A DNA stretch of 21,984 nucleotides from JABIDZ01 sp964619405 (GTDB lineage: Archaea; Iainarchaeota; Iainarchaeia; Iainarchaeales; JAAZKV01): positions 1-21,984 of the forward strand of contig CAZUCF010000014.1 of NCBI GenBank assembly GCA_964619405.1, in the 5' to 3' direction. The position numbers and the translations under genes are program-made. This document shows positions 8,712 through 13,640 of this stretch, piece after piece. Each line of letters opens with the position of its first letter. The stretch's first letter is position 1. The notes under the pieces are model-generated. The model did not search any database and was not told the origin of the DNA. It saw nothing but the letters and a program-made list of their open reading frames with translations.

Positions 8712-9011
8712 ATGAAACAATGGTTTAAAACAAGATTTGGTTTGGCTCCTTATAACGAAGTCCAATTAATAAAATTCTCTTTTAACAATATTAAAAGTCA
8801 AGAAGAAAACTCGTTAAAACAATACAACTTGCTTTTGAATGATAACGTGATACAAGCCCATATTGAGTTAACAACAAAAGAAGGAGTAATGTTGCTTTCA
8901 CTTGAATCAAATGCAGAGCAATTACTAAAAAAAGAGGGTTTTGATTACAAAATAATTTCAAAAAAAATAATTCCTTACGAAAGAGTATTAGAAACAAATT
9001 ATAATTGTTAA
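8712..9011 (+). CDS. Uncharacterised 99-residue protein downstream of the Tes-like gene
   Basis: I do not recognise a family. It begins MKQWFKTRFGLAPYNEVQLI and has alternating hydrophobic and charged segments suggesting a small alpha/beta domain without membrane helix or signal peptide; it ends in a cysteine. The open frame extends up to a TTG at 8697 that overlaps the previous stop codon, but GGTG at 8703-8706, 5 nt before the ATG at 8712, makes this ATG the likely start, only 11 nt after the Tes-like stop. This tight spacing on the same strand suggests co-transcription and perhaps a helper role for the radical SAM enzyme, but nothing in the sequence shows the function. Its stop codon lies inside the first copy of a direct repeat. 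Confidence 0.65.
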   Translation: MKQWFKTRFGLAPYNEVQLIKFSFNNIKSQEENSLKQYNLLLNDNVIQAHIELTTKEGVMLLSLESNAEQLLKKEGFDYKIISKKIIPYERVLETNYNC

Positions 9012-9063
9012 ACTATTTAATTAAAATTCAAAAAATGATTGTTAAACTATTTAATTAAAATTC
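9004..9063. repeat. Direct repeat, two exact 26-bp copies, period 34
   Basis: Copies at 9004-9029 and 9038-9063 (starting ATTGTTAAACTATTTAATTA) are identical and are separated by AAAAAATG. The first copy contains the stop codon and last codons of the preceding gene, so the duplication began from, or ran into, coding sequence. Confidence 0.9.
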
Positions 9064-9111
9064 TAATTAACAACAAAATTAGTTATAATTAAAAATAAAC
9101 TAATTCAAAAA

Positions 9112-9186
9112 AATTAATTATAATAAAAAATTGAATTAAATTATTTTTTTGGTTTAAAAGAATTAATTATAATAAAAAATTGAATT
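9112..9186. repeat. Direct repeat, two exact 26-bp copies 49 bp apart
   Basis: AATTAATTATAATAAAAAAT plus TGAATT occurs at 9112-9137 and again at 9161-9186. The stretch 9042-9149 is very poor in G on the plus strand. No gene is seen between 9012 and 9271. Confidence 0.88.
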
Positions 9187-9271
9187 TTAATACAATTAAA
9201 TTCTTTTTACAAGTGTTTGTTTTAATTGATTTTTAATTTTCTAAAAATTGTTTTTAACTCTAACTATTTTT

Positions 9272-9445
9272 TCATTTAGTTGTTTTTGCTATTAAGTATG
9301 TTCCAGTAGCAACCAAAATATATGCTAAAACCATGCTAAATCCTTTGCTGAACACACTGTATTGTAGCAAGTCCAAACCAGAAATTAGGAAGAAAACAGA
9401 ACCAACTATTAATAGTAAACCGTATTGATTGTCTCTATCGCCCAT
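9272..9445 (-). CDS. Small two-helix membrane protein (57 residues)
   Basis: The product starts MGDRDNQYGLLLIVGSVFFL and ends TGTYLIAKTTK. It has two hydrophobic helices at about 9-28 and 36-53, separated by a short polar turn (LLQYSVFSKGF), so it is a hairpin membrane protein with probably both ends on the same side. The ATG at 9443-9445 is preceded by a clear TATA box (9468-9475) about 26 nt away, the spacing of a leaderless archaeal gene, which strongly supports it being real. It is divergent from the zinc-ribbon gene. No family is recognised; it resembles the small two-helix proteins common in archaeal envelopes, whose functions are mostly unknown. Confidence 0.75.
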   Translation of the reverse strand: MGDRDNQYGLLLIVGSVFFLISGLDLLQYSVFSKGFSMVLAYILVATGTYLIAKTTK

Positions 9446-9467
9446 AGAGTAAATAGTGTTAAAAAAA

Positions 9468-9475
9468 TATATAAA
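9468..9475 (-). promoter_or_regulatory. TATA box of the small membrane protein gene
   Basis: On the minus strand the sequence reads TTTATATA within ATTTATATAT, centred about 26 nt before the ATG at 9445. This is the expected distance for a leaderless archaeal transcript. Confidence 0.65.
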
Positions 9476-9589
9476 TCTTTGTTTAACTGTAAAAAGTTAT
9501 CTTTTGTGTGTGTTTTTAAAGCTTTTGTTCAAGAAATTAATTGTGTTTAAGACTTAATCTTAGCACTAACTTAATTGGAGAAAGAGAAA

Positions 9590-9781
9590 ATGATGAAAAA
9601 TAATGAAGAAAGAAAAATGTATAAAGCAACTTGCTCTGAATGCGGAGCAGACACAGAGGTTCCTTTTGAACCAGACCCAAGCAGACCAGTATTCTGTAGG
9701 GAATGCTTTATGAAAAAAAGAAATAATAATAGACGACCAGGCGGCTTTAGAGACAGAGGCCCTAGAAGAGACGATTACTAG
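9590..9781 (+). CDS. CxxC-x17-CxxC zinc-ribbon protein with RG-rich tail
   Basis: This 63-residue protein has C15-x2-C18 and C36-x2-C39 separated by exactly 17 residues, in ATCSECG and FCRECF, with a PFEPDPSRPVF linker. This is the small zinc-ribbon type widespread in archaea and candidate-phyla bacteria, of unknown precise role. The tail (KKRNNNRRPGGFRDRGPRRD) is rich in Arg and Gly, like RNA-binding tails, so RNA or ribosome association is an inference. An upstream TTG at 9575 is in frame, but GGAG at 9577-9580 sits 9 nt before the ATG at 9590 and would overlap that TTG start, so the ATG is preferred. A TATA-like TTTTTAAA at about 9513-9520 would give a leader of about 45 nt. A weak hairpin terminator follows. 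Confidence 0.82.
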   Translation: MMKNNEERKMYKATCSECGADTEVPFEPDPSRPVFCRECFMKKRNNNRRPGGFRDRGPRRDDY

Positions 9782-9825
9782 GATTATTGATTTTTTTTAA
9801 ATAGTTTAAACCGAATTTTTTTAAC

Positions 9826-9847
9826 AAAGGGCCCTAAAAAGCTCTTT
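9826..9847 (+). terminator. Hairpin terminator after the zinc-ribbon gene
   Basis: AAAGGGC (9826-9832) pairs with GCTCTTT (9841-9847), seven base pairs with one G-U, an 8-base loop, then TTCTTATTTTTTA. It lies about 45 nt after the stop codon. Confidence 0.55.
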
Positions 9848-9859
9848 TTCTTATTTTTT

Positions 9860-10110
9860 AGTATTGTAATTGGTTTTATTTTCAGTATAATTGGTTATTG
9901 TTTTTAGTATTAATTGGTTATTGTTTTTAGTATTAATTGGTTATTGTTTTTAGTATTGTAATTGGTTTTAGTATTGTAATTGTTTTTAGTATTGTAATTG
10001 TTTTTATTTTCAGTATAATTGGTTATTGTTTTTAGTATTAATTGGTTATTGTTTTTAGTATTAATTGGTTATTGTTTTTAGTATTGTTATTGTTTTTTTT
10101 AGTATAATAA
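9860..10110. repeat. Hierarchical minisatellite: 23-bp units inside a 128-bp repeat
   Basis: The basic unit AGTATTAATTGGTTATTG followed by TTTTT (23 bp) recurs at 9906-9928, 9929-9951 and again in the second half, mixed with shorter variants such as AGTATTGTAATTGTTTTT. A 77-base block at 9883-9959 is repeated exactly at 10011-10087, so there is a higher-order period of 128 bp. Apart from one C at 10011 the plus strand has no C from 9884 to 10173. The array separates the convergent zinc-ribbon and pyrB genes. Confidence 0.93.
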
Positions 10111-10153
10111 TTGTTTTTTGAATAATATTTTTTTAATTTGTTTTTTTTTAGAA

Positions 10154-11074
10154 TTATTGTTTGTTTAATAGTTCTAACAACAAGGCCATTCTTGTGTACA
10201 AACCGTTTTCTGCTTGCCTGAAATATGCTATTCTTTTGTCTTCTTGTTCTATTTTTATTGGTAGGTTAATTTCGTCTACGTGTGGTAATGGGTGCATTAC
10301 TCTTGCTTCTCTTCTTAATAGTTTTAGGGTTTCTTCGTTAATAACGTATTTTCCTTTTGCTTTCTCGTATTCTTTTTCACTCATTCTTTCCTTCTGAATC
10401 CTTGTTATGTATACAACATCTGTTGTTGGTAATATTTTTTCTAACTCTGTTTCTTCTCTCCAATTAACTTTGTGTTTAGTTAAATATTCTTTTATGTCTT
10501 CTTTCATTCTAAGGTTTTCTGGTGAAACAAAAATTATTTCATTGTTATTGAATTTTCCGAGTAAATAGCATAGTGATCTAGAGGTTCTTCCTGATGCTAG
10601 GTCTCCGACAAAAGCTATTCTAATATTTTCTAACCTACCTATCTCTTTGTATATTGTGTAAGCATCTAATAGTGCTTGTGTTGGGTGTTGTCCTTTGCCA
10701 TCACCAGCATTAATAACAGGAATTTTGCTTATATCACAAGCTTTTCTTGCACTTCCTTCCTCGTAATGCCTTATTACTATTATATCGCTGTACGAACTAA
10801 CAACTCTTATAGTGTCCTCAATAATCTCTCCTTTTATTGATGATGAGAATTCTCTCGCGTTCTCAGTGCTAACAACGCTTCCTCCAAGCCTTAGCATTGC
10901 TGTTTCAAAACTAAGCCTTGTTCTAGTGCTCGGCTCGTAAAAAAGAGTAGTCATTATTCTACCATTCAACTTGTTTTGATACTCTTTCAAATTACTCCTT
11001 ATTTTTTCTGTTTCCTCAAACAATTCAAATAACTTTTCTTTTGTGAATTGTTGTGACTCATACAAATTATTCAT
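10154..11074 (-). CDS. pyrB: Aspartate carbamoyltransferase catalytic chain
   Basis: This enzyme makes N-carbamoyl-aspartate from carbamoyl phosphate and aspartate, the committed step of pyrimidine synthesis in the cytoplasm. Seen: FYEPSTRTRLSFE (45-57), the carbamoyl-phosphate loop S49-T-R-T-R53; the S-x-x-K loop near 78-81; IRHYEEGSARKA (101-112); NAGDGKGQHPTQALLD (122-137); VGDLASGRT (156-164); TRIQKER (224-230), the aspartate-binding Arg segment; and HPLPHVDEI (261-269), where bacterial enzymes usually have HPLPRVDEI. The length of 306 residues is normal for a catalytic chain, giving two complete domains. No regulatory pyrI follows or precedes it, and the downstream side is a repeat array. 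The ATG at 11074 has a TATA-like TATTAATA about 30 nt upstream and no clear ribosome binding site. Confidence 0.96.
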   Translation of the reverse strand: MNNLYESQQFTKEKLFELFEETEKIRSNLKEYQNKLNGRIMTTLFYEPSTRTRLSFETAMLRLGGSVVSTENAREFSSSIKGEIIEDTIRVVSSYSDIIVIRHYEEGSARKACDISKIPVINAGDGKGQHPTQALLDAYTIYKEIGRLENIRIAFVGDLASGRTSRSLCYLLGKFNNNEIIFVSPENLRMKEDIKEYLTKHKVNWREETELEKILPTTDVVYITRIQKERMSEKEYEKAKGKYVINEETLKLLRREARVMHPLPHVDEINLPIKIEQEDKRIAYFRQAENGLYTRMALLLELLNKQ

Positions 11075-11104
11075 TTAAAACCACTAGAATCTTTATCCTC
11101 TTTT

Positions 11105-11112
11105 ATTAATAT
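11105..11112 (-). promoter_or_regulatory. Probable TATA box of pyrB
   Basis: The minus strand reads ATATTAAT within AAATATTAATAAAAG, about 30 nt before the pyrB ATG. The surroundings are AT-rich, so this is only a fair candidate. Confidence 0.35.
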
Positions 11113-11240
11113 TTTTTTCTCTAAAAATTTTTTCTTAGGAATAATTTTATAGTAGTTTAAACAATATTACTTGGCTTTTTTAGGACTGTTTTTATTAGTT
11201 TTAAAAAGTTAATTTTTTTAAAGAGTTTAAAGCAAATTAA

Positions 11241-11248
11241 TTTATATA
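11241..11248 (+). promoter_or_regulatory. TATA box of the basic orphan gene
   Basis: TTTATATA in AATTTATATATTC, preceded by a purine-rich AAGCAAA that could be a BRE, lies about 25 nt before the ATG at 11270. This decides for that ATG over the TTG at 11264 and indicates a leaderless transcript. Confidence 0.65.
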
Positions 11249-11269
11249 TTCTAAAATGATTAATTGTTT

Positions 11270-11869
11270 ATGAAAAAATATAAATTATCTCCAACAGCTT
11301 TTATTAATAGAGCAAGTCCTTTAGTTGAGAGAGCTTATTATAAAAAACCGAGAAAAACTTTAAAAAGAGCTAGTAAAAAAAGTGATGAGAAAAAATACTC
11401 TTTAACAGCAAGACTTTCTCATAAAAGCGAATCAATGGATATTCACACTCATAATGCAAGAAAAGGCCAAAGAATGTTTATTTTTCCGGGCAAAACTGAT
11501 TTAGAATCAATTCATGATAAAAATATAAAAGATTTGAAAACATGGGTTATTGCAAACAAGTATAATGGTAAAGTAGTTGGTTACACTTTTTTAAGACCAA
11601 TTAAAAAAGGTTCTTTAAAACCATCTTTTTCTGTGCTAGAAAAATTATGGGATTCTATTCAAAATGAATCTCGTGTTGAATTCAAAAAAGATTTTGATAA
11701 ATTAGTAGAAAAATTAAACAAAGCTGGTTTTCATGTTAGGTTTGTTCCAAATTTAAAAAAAGGTTTTGTTTATTCTGACGGAGCATTTGTTAGGGCTCGT
11801 TCAAAAAAACAATTACAAAAAGGCAAGAAAAAAAGAGTTTCTTTTTTGCCAAAAAAAAATAAAAGATGA
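11270..11869 (+). CDS. Uncharacterised very basic 199-residue protein
   Basis: I do not recognise the family. The protein starts MKKYKLSPTAFINRASPLVE. Residues about 20-60 and the last 25 are dense in Lys and Arg (KKPRKTLKRASKKSDEKK near 25; QLQKGKKKRVSFLPKKNKR at the end). The centre (about 60-175) looks folded: IHTHNARKGQRMFIFPGKT, a strand-rich KVVGYTFLRPI segment, then a helix and GFHVRFVPNLKKGFVYSDG. It has no signal peptide, membrane helix or cysteine. The strong positive charge suggests nucleic-acid or ribosome binding, by inference only. It is transcribed alone from a good TATA box, divergent from pyrB, and ends in a hairpin terminator. A TTG two codons upstream is possible but less likely. 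Confidence 0.75.
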   Translation: MKKYKLSPTAFINRASPLVERAYYKKPRKTLKRASKKSDEKKYSLTARLSHKSESMDIHTHNARKGQRMFIFPGKTDLESIHDKNIKDLKTWVIANKYNGKVVGYTFLRPIKKGSLKPSFSVLEKLWDSIQNESRVEFKKDFDKLVEKLNKAGFHVRFVPNLKKGFVYSDGAFVRARSKKQLQKGKKKRVSFLPKKNKR

Positions 11870-11934
11870 TTTATTTTTAAAGAAATGAATAATTGTTTTA
11901 TTCTTTAAATTATTTTTTTTAAAAAATAGTGAAT

Positions 11935-11956
11935 GAAGAAAGGGTTTACTTTTTTC
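11935..11956 (-). terminator. Conserved hairpin element, copy 1 (after the lipoprotein gene)
   Basis: On the minus strand GAAAAAAG, loop TAAACC and CTTTCTTC form an eight-base-pair stem with one mismatch, followed by ATTCACTATTTTTT. The same right arm, spacer and T run occur after the element at 12970-12995 and, diverged, after that at 13605-13632. It lies about 48 nt past the lipoprotein stop. Confidence 0.5.
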
Positions 11957-11958
11957 CC

Positions 11959-11987
11959 AAACTTAATTATTTTTCAAAATTAAGTTT
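11959..11987 (+). terminator. Hairpin between convergent genes, probable terminator of the basic orphan gene
   Basis: AAACTTAATT (11959-11968) and AATTAAGTTT (11978-11987) are a perfect 10-bp inverted repeat with a 9-base loop, followed on the plus strand by GTTTTATTAAT. It lies between convergent genes, about 90 nt after the orphan stop and 17 nt before the lipoprotein stop, so it could act on both. Confidence 0.55.
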
Positions 11988-12003
11988 GTTTTATTAATAA
12001 ATA

Positions 12004-12867
12004 TTAATTCATATAAATTACTATTATTCTTCTCACTGCTAATCCTTCTTTTGATGTTGCTGCATCAAATTCTGTTGACTTTATTTTTAAGTGATATATG
12101 TCATCGTCTCCAAGTTCTATTAAAACAGTGTCCCCTGCTTCTAAAGAATACGAATCTTTTAGTATTGTTGGTTCAAAAACACTTGGCGAAGTTTGTTCTA
12201 ACTCATACCATTTAACTAAGTTCAAACCATATGTTTGTGACACGTGCGAAGCAAAATGATCATCTTCCCCGCCAGTATAATCTAATCCTACAATAACTTT
12301 TTTTGTTCCTTCCCAAACAAAAGCTTGTCCTTGTCTATAATCTCCAGATTCAAATAAGTTTCCTTTTACATAATGATAAATTGAGAAATCAGGCATTTTT
12401 GCTAGTTCGGTGTTTGCAGTGTCTAATTCTGTTAAACAATCCTCTTTTTCTGTTTCACAATTAGTTTTAATATTATTACAATTATCTAAATTATTTTGTA
12501 AAATTGCTTTTTCACTAGCACAATTATTTATTTGCTCGCTTAAAGAACTAGCTATTGCATCACAATCAGTTGCTATTGGGCACACTGGACAATCATTTTC
12601 ACAAATACATTCAGGACAATTATTATCTAAATTCATTGTTAATAATCTTTCTTCACAAACCTTTTTTTCGTTAACACAATCAAGAAATTCTTTGTTTAAG
12701 TCTTCGCAAACTTCTTTTAAATAAGATAATTCTCTTCCAGAAACAATTTGATTATTTTCTCCAAAATTAAGGTCATTAGAATCTTGCCCTGTTTGACTTG
12801 AAACACAACCAAAAAACAAAAAAGATAAAATAATTAAAACAAATAGAAACATATTTATTTTTTTCAT
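12004..12867 (-). CDS. Lipoprotein with cysteine-phased coiled coil and C-terminal beta domain
   Basis: No named family is recognised. The 287-residue product starts MKKINMFLFVLIILSFLFFG-C21, a lipoprotein-type signal, so the mature protein is probably lipid-anchored outside the cell. Residues about 45-155 form a coiled coil with 13 cysteines: C54, C64, C71, then CPECICENDCPVC (C84-C96), then C102, C116, C130, C137 and C144. The last five are 14, 14, 7 and 7 residues apart, so they share one heptad position. The knot in the middle could bind a metal or form disulfides. Residues about 158-287 are a folded, acidic, strand-rich domain (QAFVWEGTKKVIVGLDYTGG) with no motif I know. An in-frame TTG-side extension to 12933 exists, but the TATA box at 12890-12897 and the signal peptide place the start at the ATG at 12867. 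Confidence 0.8.
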   Translation of the reverse strand: MKKINMFLFVLIILSFLFFGCVSSQTGQDSNDLNFGENNQIVSGRELSYLKEVCEDLNKEFLDCVNEKKVCEERLLTMNLDNNCPECICENDCPVCPIATDCDAIASSLSEQINNCASEKAILQNNLDNCNNIKTNCETEKEDCLTELDTANTELAKMPDFSIYHYVKGNLFESGDYRQGQAFVWEGTKKVIVGLDYTGGEDDHFASHVSQTYGLNLVKWYELEQTSPSVFEPTILKDSYSLEAGDTVLIELGDDDIYHLKIKSTEFDAATSKEGLAVRRIIVIYMN

Positions 12868-12889
12868 GAATATGAATAGGATTAAGTGA

Positions 12890-12897
12890 TTTATAAT
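12890..12897 (-). promoter_or_regulatory. TATA box of the lipoprotein gene
   Basis: The minus strand reads ATTATAAA in AATATTATAAATCAC, centred about 27 nt before the ATG at 12867. It excludes the longer open frame, which would start upstream of the promoter. Confidence 0.6.
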
Positions 12898-12969
12898 ATT
12901 TGTTTTTGATGATTGGGATAGAATTTCTATCAAATCCTTAATTTAATTTTTTTCAAGAAAAATAGTGAA

Positions 12970-12995
12970 TGAAGAAAGGTTTTATCTTTTCTTCA
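12970..12995 (-). terminator. Conserved hairpin element, copy 2 (after the micro-gene pair)
   Basis: On the minus strand TGAAGAAAAG, loop ATAAAA and CCTTTCTTCA form a stem of about ten pairs with one mismatch (G-U on the other strand), followed by TTCACTATTTTTC. It lies about 54 nt after the stop of the 42-residue gene and about 70 nt before the lipoprotein TATA box, so it separates two minus-strand units. Confidence 0.6.
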
Positions 12996-13048
12996 AACTA
13001 ATTAATTTTTTTTATTAGCATTGGTTAGAGTAAATAATTTTTTTGTTT

Positions 13049-13177
13049 TTATAATTCGGCTAGTTGTTTGTAGAATTCTTTGTATTTAATCAAATCTTTT
13101 TCAACTATGTGTTTTATATCTTCCCAATCGGCCATTGTTATTGGTTCCCTTTTTCCTTTTATTTTAATTTCTTTCAT
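13049..13177 (-). CDS. Micro-protein of 42 residues, second of a tandem pair
   Basis: The product starts MKEIKIKGKREPITMADWED and ends IKYKEFYKQLAEL. It is a basic strand-like start followed by amphipathic helices, soluble, with no cysteine or signal. The ATG is two bases after the stop codon of the 47-residue gene, so the pair is probably translated together; GGGA within AAAGGGATAATT lies upstream. The codon choice (AAA, ATA, GAA, TTA) is that of the neighbours, the frame fills the space between the upstream stop and a terminator hairpin, and this ordered layout is the main support. No family is recognised. Confidence 0.55.
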   Translation of the reverse strand: MKEIKIKGKREPITMADWEDIKHIVEKDLIKYKEFYKQLAEL

Positions 13178-13179
13178 AA

Positions 13180-13323
13180 TTATCCCTTTCTAGTGTGGTT
13201 TGCTATCCAAGTTATTATTTCTTCTAATTGTGTTTTTGGTTTTACTGCCCAAACAACAACATTAAATCTTGATGTTTCTCCTACTTCTAATTCTTTTCCA
13301 TTTATCTTTAAAAATGCTATCAT
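13180..13323 (-). CDS. Micro-protein of 47 residues, first of a tandem pair
   Basis: The product starts MIAFLKINGKELEVGETSRF and ends LEEIITWIANHTRKG. It reads as two or three short strands with a K-I-N-G-K-E-L turn, then VVVWAVKPKT and a C-terminal amphipathic helix: a compact alpha/beta micro-domain. The ATG at 13321-13323 is the first start after an in-frame TAA. A T-rich AT stretch lies upstream, but no clear TATA box. It is followed after two bases by the 42-residue gene. Function unknown; a small regulatory, toxin-antitoxin or phage-derived pair are possibilities, none of them shown. Confidence 0.55.
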   Translation of the reverse strand: MIAFLKINGKELEVGETSRFNVVVWAVKPKTQLEEIITWIANHTRKG

Positions 13324-13604
13324 TGATTGAAAATATTTTGTGCGTTAAGAAAAAATTAAAAAGTGCTTTTTGCGCAGTTATCAACATTGCTCAAATATGC
13401 TTTTTTGTTAATTTAAATTCATTTAAGAGGCATTAGTGTTTTTTGGATTATTTTTAATAGTCACTTTGCGCTGTTAGAAATTTTTTGTAAAGTGTTTTTG
13501 TGCCATAAATTTTTGTTTTTTGATTGACTTGTTTTCTGTAATTTACAGAATTTGAACACATGGTTTTATGGTGTAGTAAAAAGTTTTTTTTAAAAAAAAG
13601 TGAA
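13324..13604. other. Intergenic region with short palindrome, no convincing gene
   Basis: It lies between the terminator of the Thr-rich surface gene and the micro-gene pair, and presumably holds the pair's promoter. TTCTGTAA-T-TTACAGAA at 13534-13550 is a perfect 8-bp inverted repeat that could be an operator or a decayed site. A 35-codon minus-strand frame at 13454-13561 is possible but unsupported. Confidence 0.45.
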
Positions 13605-13632
13605 TTGGAAAAAGGTTTTATCCTTTCTCCAA
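13605..13632 (-). terminator. Conserved hairpin element, copy 3 (after the Thr-rich surface gene)
   Basis: On the minus strand TTGGAGAAAGG, loop ATAAAA and CCTTTTTCCAA pair over 11 positions with one mismatch, followed by TTCACTTTTTTTT. The loop and the TTCACT spacer match copies at 12970-12995 and 11935-11956. It begins 9 nt after the stop codon, a classical intrinsic terminator shape. Confidence 0.7.
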
Positions 13633-13640
13633 ATTTTTAA

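Noticed and set aside
9860..10110. Possible CRISPR array
   Set aside because: The units are contiguous or nearly so, with no unique spacers of constant length and no cas genes; it is a minisatellite.
12868..12933. Longer start of the lipoprotein at 12933
   Set aside because: It would add 22 residues before a complete lipoprotein signal and place the start upstream of the TATA box at 12890-12897.
13064..13330. 88-codon plus-strand frame opposite the micro-gene pair
   Set aside because: Its product is an odd Phe/Asn-rich string; the two minus-strand frames have sensible composition, coupled starts and a terminator.
13454..13561. 35-codon minus-strand frame starting MCSNSVNYRK
   Set aside because: No promoter, ribosome binding site or recognisable feature; AT-rich sequence gives such frames by chance.
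13324..13604. Possible tRNA or structured RNA gene
   Set aside because: No cloverleaf, T-loop GTTCRA motif or long G-C stems could be found; only a short palindrome is present.
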